Below the pieces are notes generated by a model, which was not told the origin of the DNA, made no database searches, and saw only the letters and a list, made by a program, of their open reading frames with translations. Position numbers and translations under genes: made by a program. Of a DNA stretch of 64,000 nt, positions 36,214 through 45,066 are shown in pieces. This stretch comes from an uncultured Caulobacterales bacterium (GTDB taxonomy: Bacteria; Pseudomonadota; Alphaproteobacteria; Caulobacterales; Caulobacteraceae), in the NCBI GenBank assembly GCA_903837135.1, contig CAILTK010000067.1:1-64000 (forward strand), in the 5' to 3' direction. How positions within the stretch are numbered: position 1 is the stretch's first letter; each line of letters begins with the position of its first letter.

Positions 36214-37578
36214 TCAGCCCTCGCCGTAGCCTTCGGGCAGGTCGTCCTCGGCTTCGAGTTCTTCCTTGCTGACCGGCTTGTCGGTCACCTTGGCCTGCGA
36301 CAGGATCAGGTCGACCACCTTCTCCTCGTAGATCGGGGCGCGAAGCTGGGCGGCGGCCTGCGGGTTGTTGCGATAGAACTCCACCACCTGCTGCTCCTGG
36401 CCGGGATAGCGGCGCGCCTCGGCGATCAGGGCGGCGTTGAGCTCCTGATCCTCGACGGTGACATTGTTCACCCGGCCGATCTCGGCCAGCACCAGGCCCA
36501 GGCGCACGCGGCGCTCGGCGATCTTGCGGTATTCGGTCTTGAGCTGGTCGTCGGTCTTGGCCTTGTCCTCGTCCGACAGCTGGCCGGAGGCCTTCTCTTC
36601 CTCGACCTGGCGCCAGATGGTCTCGAACTCGCTCTCGACCATGCGCGGCGGCAGCGGGAAGTCGTGCCCGGTGTCGAGCACGTCGAGCAGGGCGCGCTTG
36701 GCCTTGAACCGGCTGGCGCGATCGTTCCCTTGCTGGATCTGCCCCTTCACCGCCTCCTTCAGCGCCTCCAGGCTGTCGAGCCCGAGCTGCTTGGCGAAGT
36801 CGTCGTCGATGCTCGCGGCCTTGGGCTTCCTGATTTCCTTGACCTGGAACTCGAACTCGGCCGCCTTGCCGGCCAGCTCCTTGGCGCCGTAGTCCTCGGG
36901 GAAGGTCACGCCGATCGTCACGGTGGTGTCGGGCTTGGCGCCCGTGAGCTGATCCTCGAACCCCGGAATGAAGCGGCCCGAGCCGATCACCACCTCGGCG
37001 TTCTCCATCGAACCGCCCTCGAAGATCTCGCCGTCCATGCGGCCGACGAAATCGCCCACCACCATGTCGCCGTCCGCCGCCTTCACCGCCTTGCCGGTCT
37101 TGGGCTCGTAGGTGCGGCTCTGCTCGGCGATCTCCTTGATCTGCGCGTCGACCTCCTCGTCGGTCGGCGCGTGCACGGGCCGCTCGAGCGCGATGTCGCC
37201 GAGAGTCATGGTGGTGAACTCCGGCATGATCTCGACCGCGAGGTCGAACGACAGATCGGCGCCCCCGTTCATCACCTTTTCGAGGTCGGAGGAGACGGAG
37301 ATCTCCGGCGAGGCGGCGGGGCGCAGGTCGCCCGACAACGCCTGCTGCTGGCCCTCGTTGACGGCCTGGTCGATGATCTCGCTCATCAGCGACTTGCCGT
37401 ACATGCGCCGGACGTGGGCGGCGGGCACCTTGCCGGGGCGGAAGCCCTTGATGTTCATCTGCGGGCGCAGCTCGGCGATTCGCTGGTCCAGCCGCTCGGA
37501 CAGGGTGGCGGCGGGCACCGTAACGCCGAACACGCGGCTCAGGCCTTCGCCAGACTTTTCAACGATCTGAATGGACAT
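36214..37578 (-). CDS. tig: Trigger factor
   Basis: Trigger factor is a ribosome-bound chaperone and prolyl isomerase that shields nascent chains. The ribosome-docking signature GFRPGKVP is near residue 45. The FKBP-type PPIase domain (~150-245) contains [21 protein letters not shown] and [15 protein letters not shown]. The helical substrate-binding arm makes up the rest, ending in an acidic tail ([11 protein letters not shown]-like). ATG 37578 gives 454 residues; the track start adds 25 non-conserved residues. It is upstream of clpP as in many proteobacteria. Confidence 0.97.
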   Translation of the reverse strand: MSIQIVEKSGEGLSRVFGVTVPAATLSERLDQRIAELRPQMNIKGFRPGKVPAAHVRRMYGKSLMSEIIDQAVNEGQQQALSGDLRPAASPEISVSSDLEKVMNGGADLSFDLAVEIMPEFTTMTLGDIALERPVHAPTDEEVDAQIKEIAEQSRTYEPKTGKAVKAADGDMVVGDFVGRMDGEIFEGGSMENAEVVIGSGRFIPGFEDQLTGAKPDTTVTIGVTFPEDYGAKELAGKAAEFEFQVKEIRKPKAASIDDDFAKQLGLDSLEALKEAVKGQIQQGNDRASRFKAKRALLDVLDTGHDFPLPPRMVESEFETIWRQVEEEKASGQLSDEDKAKTDDQLKTEYRKIAERRVRLGLVLAEIGRVNNVTVEDQELNAALIAEARRYPGQEQQVVEFYRNNPQAAAQLRAPIYEEKVVDLILSQAKVTDKPVSKEELEAEDDLPEGYGEG

Positions 37579-37874
37579 CTTGATCTTCCGTCTTCGCCCC
37601 GTCGCGGGACGCGGCCGCCGCGCGAGCGGGCGGCTCACCTTGAAATGGAGCAAGCCGCCGAGGGGGCCCGGCGGCGCGAGGCGCGTCTTATGTCACGCCC
37701 GGCGGCGAGGGTGAAGGGGAAAGGCGCAGCCGCGTGCGTCCTTCGCCGTCAGCCGCCGGCCGACCAGCCTCCCGCCGGACCAGATGGACTCACCTGATCC
37801 GGACAAAGAGGGTCTGGCCTGGGACTTGGACCGCGTTCGACGGCCATACCGGAACCGGTCTGGCCGAGGGCGCT

Positions 37875-38150
37875 CTAACGCCGGCGCTGGAAGTTCGGGC
37901 GCGGCGCGCCCGGCCGGAAGCTTGAGCTGTCGGTCTTGTGACGGAAGATGATTCGGCCCTTGGACAGGTCGTAGGGGGTCATCTCCACCGTCACGCGATC
38001 GCCGACCAGCGAGCGGATGCGGTTTTTCCGCATCTTGCCCGCCGTGTGCGCCAGGATCATGTGCTCGTTGTCGAGGCGAACCCGGAACCGTCCTTCCGGA
38101 AGCAGCTCCGTGATCACCCCCTCGAGCTCGAGGAAATCTTCCTTGGGCAC
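37875..38150 (-). CDS. infA: Translation initiation factor IF-1 with basic C-terminal extension
   Basis: IF-1 blocks the ribosomal A site during initiation. The OB-fold shows [56 protein letters not shown]. The length is 91 residues against ~72 in enterobacteria; the added [17 protein letters not shown] tail is basic and Pro-rich, as in some alphaproteobacteria. It is immediately downstream of the cold-shock gene (4-base gap), so both may come from one message, a sensible link of two translation-related OB-fold proteins. Confidence 0.95.
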   Translation of the reverse strand: MPKEDFLELEGVITELLPEGRFRVRLDNEHMILAHTAGKMRKNRIRSLVGDRVTVEMTPYDLSKGRIIFRHKTDSSSFRPGAPRPNFQRRR

Positions 38151-38154
38151 GAGG

Positions 38155-38364
38155 TCAGACCAGGCTCAGTTGTCCTGCCGACATCTTGCCGCTCTTGCGG
38201 TCGCGCTCGAGCTCGTAGCTGACCTTCTGGCCGTCGTTGAGACCGCCGATGCCGGCGCGCTCGACCGCCGAGATGTGCACGAACACGTCCGGACCACCTT
38301 CATCCGGCTGGATGAAACCAAAACCCTTCGTGGGGTTGAACCATTTGACGACGCCCTGGGCCAT
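38155..38364 (-). CDS. CspA-type cold-shock protein
   Basis: This is a 69-residue single cold-shock domain that binds single-stranded RNA/DNA and melts structures. RNP1 is KGFGFIQ and RNP2 is [19 protein letters not shown] precedes the ATG. The 200-base upstream stretch contains a long leader with no obvious cold-box; the gene leads into infA. Confidence 0.94.
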   Translation of the reverse strand: MAQGVVKWFNPTKGFGFIQPDEGGPDVFVHISAVERAGIGGLNDGQKVSYELERDRKSGKMSAGQLSLV

Positions 38365-38583
38365 CGTTCTCTCCTTTTGTACGAAACCCGAACGAGATTG
38401 TCCGGGATCGGCTTTCGAGGGAGGGAGGCATAATCGGCGCGTTAGCGGCGGATCAGCAGCGCATCACAACGACGTCCGATCTGCGACACATAAGCCAGAG
38501 CGCGTGGCTGCACAAGGGATGGGGTGCGATCTTGGGGCTCGACGCGGCCGGCCGCCTGGCGGACGCCGACCGGCCGGGCGCGC

Positions 38584-38955
38584 TCAGTCGCCCCGGGCCG
38601 CTTCGATCGCGCTTCGCAGCTGACTGTCGGACGCCGGCTTGAACAGAACCGCGGAGGCGTGATCCAGCCCGATGCGGGCCAGGGTCGAGGGCTCGCGCGA
38701 GCCGGTGAGGAAGATCACCTTCGAGCCCACGAGCTCGTGGATGGCCAGGGCGGCGTCGACCCCGTCCTTCTCGCCCCTGAGCCGCATGTCCATCAGCACG
38801 ACGGCGGGGCGGTGCTCCTGGGCCAGGCTGATCGCCTCCTCGGCGGTGGCGGCCGAGGCGCAGACCTGCATACCGATGTCCTCCATCTGGATGGTGAGGC
38901 CGAGCACGATGATGTACTCGTCGTCGACGATCAGCACGCTGTTGCGCAGGTCCAT
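38584..38955 (-). CDS. Single-domain response regulator
   Basis: The 123-residue protein is one receiver domain with no output module. The acidic pocket is in VLIVDDE, the phospho-acceptor Asp in VVLMDMRLRG, the Thr in VIFLTGS, and the Lys in VLFKPAS. Its ATG overlaps the kinase stop (TGATG), so it is translationally coupled to the HisKA_2 kinase. Such SdRRs act as phosphate sinks or signalling partners, comparable with LovR beside LovK in Caulobacter. A role in the general stress response is a plausible inference only. Confidence 0.92.
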   Translation of the reverse strand: MDLRNSVLIVDDEYIIVLGLTIQMEDIGMQVCASAATAEEAISLAQEHRPAVVLMDMRLRGEKDGVDAALAIHELVGSKVIFLTGSREPSTLARIGLDHASAVLFKPASDSQLRSAIEAARGD

Positions 38956-41507
38956 CAAAGTACTCCGGGCTGAGCCATATGGATGTCGACCCGCGTGCCC
39001 GCGCGGGTATCGACGGACATGATCCCGCTGAGCTGCTGAACGAGGCCGTGGACGATGCCGGCGCCGAGGCCGGGCCGGGTCCGGGCCGCGGCCGGATCGT
39101 AGCCCTGCCCGTCGTCGCAGACCATCAGGTCCATCGTTCCGTCCGCGGCGCGGTCGAGCGCGATCTCGATCTTGCCCTTTCCCCCGGGAAAGGCGTGTTT
39201 CAGCGCGTTGGTGACCAGCTCGGTCACCAGCAGGCCGAGCGGCACGGCGAAGTCGAGGCCGACATCCACCGGGGCGGCGCGTACGACGATGTCGATGTCC
39301 CCGCCCGTGATCGCGTCCGCCAGGTTGGCGGAGAGATCGTGCAGGAACGGGGCGATGTCGAAGGTCCGCAGGTTGGACGAGCCCATCAGCTGGTGGTGGA
39401 CCAGTCCGAGGGCGAACAGCCGGGCGCGCAGGCTGACGATCGCGGCCTTGGCCTGCGGGTCGGCCAGCTGTCGTCCCTGCATCAACAGGAAGCTGTCGAC
39501 GATCTGCAGGTTGTTCTTCACCCGATGATAGACTTCGCGCAGCAGCAGATCGCGCTGCTTGATCGCCGCGCCGCGCTGCTCGACGAGCACCTCCAGCTCG
39601 GCCTTGGCCGATTCGAGCGCCATCTGGGACCGGTACTGCGCGTCGATGTTCTCGATCACGGCGATCGCCAGCACCGGCGCGCCGCCGGCCTCCGCCCGGA
39701 TGATCGTCGTCGAGGCGCGGCCCCATATCGGCCTTCCGTCGCGGGTGCAGTAGCGCTTCTCCAGGACGAAGGAGCCTTCAGCGGAGGCCAGACACGCGGC
39801 ATAGGCCGCCTCGTCGACCGCGCGATCCTCGGGGCAGAGAAGATCCGCGCTGTTGCGGCCGGCGAGGTCTTCGGGCGCATAGCCCAGCATTTCGGCGAAG
39901 GCGCGGTTCACCCGGATCAGACGACGGCTCAGGGGGTCGCTGTGGGTCTTGCCCACCGCGGCGGACTCGAAGCTGCCCCGAAACTCGCGCTCGCTCCGCT
40001 CGAGCGCCGCCTGCACGAGCGTGCGTTCGGACAGGGCCGCCTCCAGTGCGGTGTTCAGCACCGACAGGCGGGCCATGTTCGCCTTCTGCTCGGTGATGTC
40101 GACCGAAACGCCCACCAGGCCGCAGACCCGGCCGTCGGACGCGTGGAGCGGCGTCTTGGTGGAGAACCAGGTTCGCGGCGCGCCCGAGTCTTCTTCGACG
40201 TATTCCACCGTCTCGACTTGGTCGAGGCGCATCACGCGCCCGTCGTTGTCCATCACCGCCTGCGCCAGGACCGGATCGGCGAGCAACTCCAGGTCGGTGC
40301 GTCCTTCGACCTCGGCCCACGTCATGCCGAGCAGCGCGACCGTGGCCTGGTTCGCCAGGGTGAGACGGCCCTCGCGGTCCTTGGCGTAGATCACCGCCGG
40401 CGCCGCCTCGACGATGGTCCGCACCAGCTGGGCCTGACGGTCGCGCTCGCGCTGGGCGTCCCCGAACGGCGTGATGTCGTTGTTGACCTCGATCATGCCG
40501 TCCGGTTCACCGGACTCCGAGCGTTGCAGAACCCAGTGGCTGGCGACCACGACGACGGAGCCGTCGCGGCGGCGATGCACCAGTTCGCCCTGCCAATGTC
40601 CCTGCGAGAGAACCGCGGACTGGATCTGCGGGAGGGGGATGGGAAATTGCGTCTGCAGCAGGTCGTGGCTGATCCGGCCGACCGCCTCGGCCGCGGTGAA
40701 GCCGTAGAGCTGCTCCATGCCCTCCGCCCAGAAGGTGATCGTCCCGTCGAGTTGGCACAGCAGGCCGTGGCTCAGCCCGAAGGCGCGGCGGAACCGCGCC
40801 AGCTGGGTCAGGGCCGTGGCGATTCCGCGCCGGGCCCGAAACTGGCCGAACGCCACCGCGGCGAACAGCAACGACGACGCGACGCCCAGCGCCGCCACGC
40901 GGGTCATCGGCCAGATCGACCGGGCGCGCTCGCGCTGCAAGGCCAGCTCCGCCTCCGCGTTGGGCGCCAGCCCGTCGATACGCGCGCGGATGGATTCCAT
41001 CATCCGCTCGCCGGTGTTTCCCCGCACGATGGCCAGCGCGGCCGGGACCCGACCAGCCTTGCCGAGGTCGATGGTGCGGGCAAGCTCGGCCATTTTCCCG
41101 TTCGCCAGGTCCCGGAGGCCGCCGAGACGATCGTCGCGCTTGCCCCGAACCCGCAGCGCCGCCTGCAGGTTGGCGAACTCGATCGGCAGGGCGGCGCGGG
41201 CGGTCTCATAGGGCGCCAAGTAGCGGGCGTCGCCGGTCAACAGAAAGCCGCGCTGGGCGGTCTCGGCCTCCACCAGGGAGCTCAGCAGCCTTTGCGCGTG
41301 CAGCCGGACCACGCGCACCTGATCGCCCACGCGGCACACTTCCTGGACGTCGTTGAGTTCGGCGCTCGCCGCCCAGACGCTGGCCGCGAGCAGCACCATG
41401 GCCATGCCGGTCGCCAGGGTCGTCGCGGTGAAGCCCGCCCGGGAGAGACCCGTCGGGCGTTTGCCGCCGAACGGCCAGCGACCGAGGGCTCGCGCCGCGG
41501 ACGTCAC
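38955..41507 (-). CDS. CHASE3-PAS-HisKA_2 sensor histidine kinase
   Basis: This is an 850-residue membrane sensor. Helix 1 (~25-46) is followed by a periplasmic CHASE3-type domain (EAETAQRGFLLTGDARYLAPYE, ~50-195) and helix 2 (~200-220). Three PAS-type domains fill ~235-625; the second ends FSTKTPLHASDGRVCGLVGVSVDITE. The HisKA_2 phospho-acceptor is in LLREVYHRVKNNLQ (~660), and the HATPase carries TELVTNALKHAF and DDGQGY. The start is ATG 41507. It is coupled to the single-domain regulator. The signal sensed is unknown. Confidence 0.92.
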   Translation of the reverse strand: MTSAARALGRWPFGGKRPTGLSRAGFTATTLATGMAMVLLAASVWAASAELNDVQEVCRVGDQVRVVRLHAQRLLSSLVEAETAQRGFLLTGDARYLAPYETARAALPIEFANLQAALRVRGKRDDRLGGLRDLANGKMAELARTIDLGKAGRVPAALAIVRGNTGERMMESIRARIDGLAPNAEAELALQRERARSIWPMTRVAALGVASSLLFAAVAFGQFRARRGIATALTQLARFRRAFGLSHGLLCQLDGTITFWAEGMEQLYGFTAAEAVGRISHDLLQTQFPIPLPQIQSAVLSQGHWQGELVHRRRDGSVVVVASHWVLQRSESGEPDGMIEVNNDITPFGDAQRERDRQAQLVRTIVEAAPAVIYAKDREGRLTLANQATVALLGMTWAEVEGRTDLELLADPVLAQAVMDNDGRVMRLDQVETVEYVEEDSGAPRTWFSTKTPLHASDGRVCGLVGVSVDITEQKANMARLSVLNTALEAALSERTLVQAALERSEREFRGSFESAAVGKTHSDPLSRRLIRVNRAFAEMLGYAPEDLAGRNSADLLCPEDRAVDEAAYAACLASAEGSFVLEKRYCTRDGRPIWGRASTTIIRAEAGGAPVLAIAVIENIDAQYRSQMALESAKAELEVLVEQRGAAIKQRDLLLREVYHRVKNNLQIVDSFLLMQGRQLADPQAKAAIVSLRARLFALGLVHHQLMGSSNLRTFDIAPFLHDLSANLADAITGGDIDIVVRAAPVDVGLDFAVPLGLLVTELVTNALKHAFPGGKGKIEIALDRAADGTMDLMVCDDGQGYDPAAARTRPGLGAGIVHGLVQQLSGIMSVDTRAGTRVDIHMAQPGVL

Positions 41508-41697
41508 GGCGCTGTTCCTGGCCGGAAAACCGGAGTCGCGGTCCCTCGCGCCGACGCGTGCGGTGGGGAGTCGCCTTGCGGAAGGCGCGTCGTCGATGTG
41601 GACATCCGATGGCCCGCGACGCGTGTCGGGCCGCCTTTCTCTTCAGCGGAGCCCGCCGCCTGCGCATCTCTATTTCGAGTAGATCACACAAGCGTAG

Positions 41698-42072
41698 CGC
41701 ACAATTAGGGATATATACATACTTAGCGGGTCCGCGGCCGCCGACGCCGCTCAGGTGGAGCGCTCACACCTGCCGAAGGCGGCGCAACGGGACCGGCCGG
41801 ACCCGGTCCCGGCCGTCCTGCTGGCCCGCCTGGCCGACGACAAGGCCCATCAGGGCCAGGGATACTCGCGATCGCTCATGCTCTATGCGCTCACCACGGC
41901 GGTGCGGATGTCGCACGACATCCGATGCTTAGGAGTCATCACCCACCCCATCGATGACGGGGTGCGGGCCTTCCACGCCCGCTACGGCTTCGAGGACCTG
42001 CCGTTCGATCCCGGCCGCAGCATGGCGGTGCGGATCGTGGATCTGGTGCGGGCGGGGATCGGCGGGGGCTGA
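41698..42072 (+). pseudogene. 5'-truncated GNAT acetyltransferase, TacT-type toxin remnant
   Basis: The C-terminal two-thirds of a small GNAT protein are present: LPKAAQRDRPDPVPAVLLARLADDKAHQGQG is the acetyl-CoA motif region, and GVRAFHARYGFEDL the end. Similarity to GNAT toxins (YTLS...LPRYPVPAVLLGRLAVDR) seems to extend upstream to ~41710 (IYILSGSA), but an in-frame TAG at 41695 and lack of a start truncate the gene. The ORF-track GTG at 41755 is inside the domain. No DUF1778-type antitoxin partner is seen. It is probably a dead remnant next to the tRNA-Leu insertion. Confidence 0.7.
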
Positions 42073-42165
42073 ACTAAAGGTGCGTCGACGGCGGCGCTGG
42101 CGCATCACGCGCCGCAGGAGGCGTTTCGTTCAGATTGCGCGCATAAAGCATGGCCCGCTTTGACG

Positions 42166-42287
42166 GAATCGCTCCCCCTCTACGTCATGCCCGGCCTCCA
42201 TGCCGGGCATCCAGGGAAACGCTGAAGGCAGGACGTCTGGATCGCCGGGACAAGCCCGGCGAAGACGGCCTTGAAGTCGCTTCCGTC
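42166..42287. repeat. Dispersed ~120-bp repeat, copy B
   Basis: This non-coding block closely matches the reverse complement of 34771-34903. It contains the palindromes CATGCCCGGC..GCCGGGCAT and CGCCGGGACAAGCCCGGCG. It separates the GNAT remnant from the left 89-bp repeat. Confidence 0.75.
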
Positions 42288-42348
42288 TGAACGCGGCTCG
42301 CTCTGGCGGCGCTCGATCATGCGGCAGCGTCCGGGACGCCGGCCCCGA

Positions 42349-42437
42349 CTTGCCACCCGGCCCCGCCGCCGCTTACACAGCGCTCCCACATGCGGATGTG
42401 GCGGAACTGGTAGACGCACTGGATTTAGGTTCCAGCG
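42349..42437. repeat. 89-bp direct repeat, left copy (with 5' half of tRNA-Leu)
   Basis: Identical to 45239-45327 over all 89 bases. It ends after TTCCAGCG in the 3' side of the anticodon stem; the sequence beyond is AT-rich and unrelated to tRNA. Confidence 0.95.
42392..42437 (+). pseudogene. tRNA-Leu 5' fragment
   Basis: This is the first 46 bases of tRNA-Leu: acceptor 5' strand, D-arm and anticodon arm with TAG. The variable arm, T-arm and acceptor 3' strand are missing, so it is non-functional as a tRNA. Confidence 0.9.
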
Positions 42438-42642
42438 AATTAATAGAATATCTCTTGTATATCAACAGCTTAATAGACTATCAATTGAGCGTGTGTCCAA
42501 AAATGTGTCTGCGCGACCGATCTTTTGGCCCGTCGAGATCGGGCTTGCCCCGCGATCCGCCACTGAGCTGCGTGGCCGGATCAGCGGGTTGGATGGAGGC
42601 GCGAAGCCATCTAGGTTGATCTGCACCTAACGATTGGTTGAA

Positions 42643-43217
42643 ATGACAGATGACCATCCCTCTCAGACAGCCGCACCTGAAGCTGGAATTCTGACCGCGC
42701 TACTTCGAGCAAAGTTGGATCTTGATCAGCTCCGAGCATTAGAGCCCGAGGAGCGCACGCTTCTATTCCTCCTTGGCTCGGCGGCAAATCAGATCGCCCT
42801 GATTAGTCGGCTGGTTATTTTCTCCTCGAACGAAGACACACAGTCATCTTCCATCAACCGACAATAGCGAGCGCCGAAGCGGCGTTTGAGGCAGCCTCAA
42901 GCGATCCTGAGTGGGCTGACGACTGGAATTTCTACATCGGGCGGTCTCACCTGAACGCGTTCAATTTCGCGAGTGACCTTGTCGTACTGCACGCCATGAA
43001 AGCAGCGTCCGGCGAACCCGATTTGCTCTCGGCTCAAGCTAAAATCATGGGCGAGGTTCGGGTCGTGAGCGACGCGATGATTGAGTTTATCTACTCCTTC
43101 TTCGGAGCCGCTTGGCTTAAGAATTTTGGTTCGGAACTGCCGCTGGAAGTGTGCGCCGATCTGAACGCTGCGCCAGGCCTCTTTGACATCCGGCTTCCAG
43201 TTCTCGTGAATGTTTAG
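42643..43217 (+). pseudogene. Frameshifted gene of unknown function
   Basis: Two ORFs look like one gene. The first (42643-42867) reads MTDDHPSQ...RTLLFLLGSAANQIALISRLVIFSSNED and then stops. The second, in another frame, is open from 42807, has no start codon until ATG 42996, yet reads as coding well before it (EAAFEAASSDPEWADDWNFYIGRSHLNAF). A one-base slip near 42830-42860 (ACACACAG) would join them into ~190 residues. No family was recognised. An alternative is two small genes with the second starting at 42996. Confidence 0.5.
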
Positions 43218-43228
43218 GTGCCGGGTTG

Positions 43229-44119
43229 ATGACAGGGGCCGAGGATATTTCCGAGCCGGGTTACGATTGGGATTTCCTCTCGCAATCCGAGGGCGAAGCA
43301 GTTGAGACTCTAATCGAGCAGAACCGCGATTCATCCTGGGCAGCTCAACTGTTCGACAAGTTGGCTCGTGCCGGTGGCGTCCGCCGGGAGAATAAGGCGA
43401 CGATGTTCGAACTGCGATTTGCGGCGGCGGTCGCACGCGCCGGGATCGAACTTCAATATGAGGTCCCCGGCGAAGGGGAGTCGACCATCGATTTTGGTTT
43501 CGAGGCCGGCGGCGTGAGTTGGGCCGTTGAGCTTATGCGGCTCGATGAAACCGATGCGGCGAAAGCTGCCACTGTGACCGCGCGCGACGAGGAAGGCGCG
43601 GTGTGGTCGCAGAGGATTTTGTCAGACACGCGGGAGGACAAGCGCCAAACGGAGGGGGGTGAGACGCTGAAGGCGATACAGCGGATCTGCCAGAAGTGCG
43701 AGCTCGACGGGCGTCCGCACAAGTTTAAGAGCCCCCACGAAGCATTCAACATCCTTCTCGTCGACGTCCGTACCTTGTTCAACGGTGGCGACAAAGCGGA
43801 CCGGCTTCACATCGCGCTTGGGGCGATGGCGGTGCCAGGATGTTTCCGCCAGCAGTTTAGGGGCAACCCGGTCACCGGTGTCTTTGATGAAGCAACGACC
43901 CTCAAGGGCGCTAAGGAAGCACGCGAGCGGATTCACTTCATCGGCTTTGTAGAGGAGAGGGAGTTTGGGCCTGACGCTTTCGGCCCATCCATCCAGTTTG
44001 TGGCAAACCCATACTTATTCAACGACGAGGAGTCGGCCCGTGCGGCGATTGGGGCTTGGCCTCTGAAGCCGGCGGCGGTTTTGAACCTCCGGGGCGAACA
44101 CAGCGGCGGCAAAGCCTAA
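43229..44119 (+). CDS. Unknown protein with possible PD-(D/E)XK nuclease-like fold
   Basis: The 296-residue soluble protein is not recognised as a named family. Around residues 50-105, MFELRFAAAVARAG (helix with Glu), then STIDFGF and SWAVELMRL follow the spacing of a PD-(D/E)XK core (E, D, ExK), but the lysine position is M or R, so activity is unsure. A later NILLVDVRTLF...DRLHIALGA segment resembles the second domain of some uncharacterised nuclease-like proteins. AGGTG precedes the ATG at 43229. It sits 11 bases after the frameshifted gene, probably the same transcription unit. A defence or restriction role is only a guess. Confidence 0.5.
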   Translation: MTGAEDISEPGYDWDFLSQSEGEAVETLIEQNRDSSWAAQLFDKLARAGGVRRENKATMFELRFAAAVARAGIELQYEVPGEGESTIDFGFEAGGVSWAVELMRLDETDAAKAATVTARDEEGAVWSQRILSDTREDKRQTEGGETLKAIQRICQKCELDGRPHKFKSPHEAFNILLVDVRTLFNGGDKADRLHIALGAMAVPGCFRQQFRGNPVTGVFDEATTLKGAKEARERIHFIGFVEEREFGPDAFGPSIQFVANPYLFNDEESARAAIGAWPLKPAAVLNLRGEHSGGKA

Positions 44120-44434
44120 CCACGATCATTCAAGCAAGTGCCGGGTGTCGCAGTCGAGTATTACGGTGACACTGTACGAAATGGGCGATGCTGTTGCGCC
44201 TGCAGTGTCCGCCATGTCGAGGGCGTAGACTAGGCGCGGGAGAATCTATTTCGTACAGTGTCACTGTAATACCCAGGCTAATCCCGGGACACTATACACA
44301 AATCGGTCCAGTCAATCGCCAGCATGAGCAATCGATATAGTGTCGCGGATAGACCCGGTTGACAGGCTGGATTTCCCGGACGGCTCACACATTCAGCTGA
44401 TCCGAGCTATCGACGGCAGGATCACACTTCGAGT
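44120..44434. other. Intergenic region with inverted repeats inside the island
   Basis: This 315-base gap contains the 25-bp inverted repeats of a 115-bp MITE-like unit (44158-44272), a second pair of half-sites, GGGACACTATAC (44286) and ATATAGTGTCGC (44335), and a short open frame from GTG 44340 to 44438 (LDFPDGSHIQLIRAIDGRIT) that may be the tail of a lost gene. No complete gene is seen. Confidence 0.55.
44158..44272. repeat. 115-bp MITE-like element with 25-bp terminal inverted repeats
   Basis: GTATTACGGTGACACTGTAC... at the left and its reverse complement ...GTACAGTGTCACTGTAATAC at the right match in 24 of 25 positions. Each arm holds a dyad TACAGTG-N-CACTGTA (one mismatch in the left). 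No target-site duplication is evident. It could instead be two operators for one regulator. Confidence 0.6.
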
Positions 44435-44716
44435 TTAAGCGGCTCTCGCCACCCGCAGCTCGATGTGCAGGCCTGCCGCCGCCAGCATGTTGACCAGGGT
44501 GTCGAGGCTGAAGAGATCGACCTTGCCGCGCACCAGATCGGAGATGCGCGGCTGGGTCACCCCCATCAGTTCGGCGGCGGCGGCCTGGCTGAGCTTCTCC
44601 TGGGCGATGTGATCGCGCAGCGCCATCATCAGCCGCGAGCGCAGCTTCATGTTCTCGGCCTGGCCGGGGTCGGCCTCGATGACGTCCCAGACGCTGGCGT
44701 AGCGTTCGTCGCTCAT
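44435..44716 (-). CDS. XRE-family antitoxin (HigA-like)
   Basis: The 93-residue protein has a helix-turn-helix LSQAAAAELMGVTQPRISDLVRGKVDLFSLDTLVNMLAAAGLH, the pattern of HigA/YgjM-type antitoxins that act with Gp49-like toxins. It should neutralise the toxin encoded just upstream and repress the operon. Its ATG overlaps the toxin stop (ATGA). Toxin-before-antitoxin order is the HigBA arrangement. The regulatory site is probably the palindrome at 45067-45084. Confidence 0.88.
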   Translation of the reverse strand: MSDERYASVWDVIEADPGQAENMKLRSRLMMALRDHIAQEKLSQAAAAELMGVTQPRISDLVRGKVDLFSLDTLVNMLAAAGLHIELRVARAA

Positions 44717-45054
44717 GCCTTCAGCTCCTTGAGCAGGTCCTTGTACCGCCGGGTCGCCAGCTCGATGTCGGGCCGGCTGGTCCGCTGCGACTTCTTCTCG
44801 AAGCAGTGCAGGACGAAAACGGCGTCGGCGAATTTGGCCACATAGATGACCCGGAACGCCCCGGCCTCGTCGCGGACCCGTATCTCCCGAACCCCGGGGC
44901 CGATGGTGGTCATCGGCTTCCAGTCGTCGGGATCGCGCCCGTTCTGCACCAAGTCGAGCTGAAACCCCGCCTGCCGCCGGGCGGCGTCCGGAAAGGCCCG
45001 AAGGTCGTCCAGGGCGCTCCCCTGAAACACCACCGGCTTGGGGCCCTCAGTCAT
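44713..45054 (-). CDS. HigB/RelE-superfamily toxin (phage Gp49-like)
   Basis: The 113-residue protein matches the Gp49/HigB-type RelE fold: VFQGSALDDLRAFPDAARRQAGFQLDLVQNGRDPDDWKPM, then VREIRVRDEAGAFRVIYVAKF and VLHCFEKKSQRTSRPDIELA. The KKSxxT/R segment is typical of the active region. Such toxins cleave mRNA on the ribosome. The ATG at 45054 has GGAG upstream; the track start at 45093 includes the operator and is rejected. It is first gene of the pair and helps keep the island in the genome if active. Confidence 0.88.
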   Translation of the reverse strand: MTEGPKPVVFQGSALDDLRAFPDAARRQAGFQLDLVQNGRDPDDWKPMTTIGPGVREIRVRDEAGAFRVIYVAKFADAVFVLHCFEKKSQRTSRPDIELATRRYKDLLKELKA

Positions 45055-45066
45055 CGCACTCCACTT

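Noticed and set aside
38365-38580. Possible structured cold-shock leader RNA
   Set aside because: No cold box or clear conserved folding was recognised, and promoter position cannot be set from sequence alone.
44340-44438. Short frame GTG...TAA (LDFPDGSHIQLIRAIDG)
   Set aside because: Only 32 codons with no ribosome site; it may be a remnant but is not callable as a gene.
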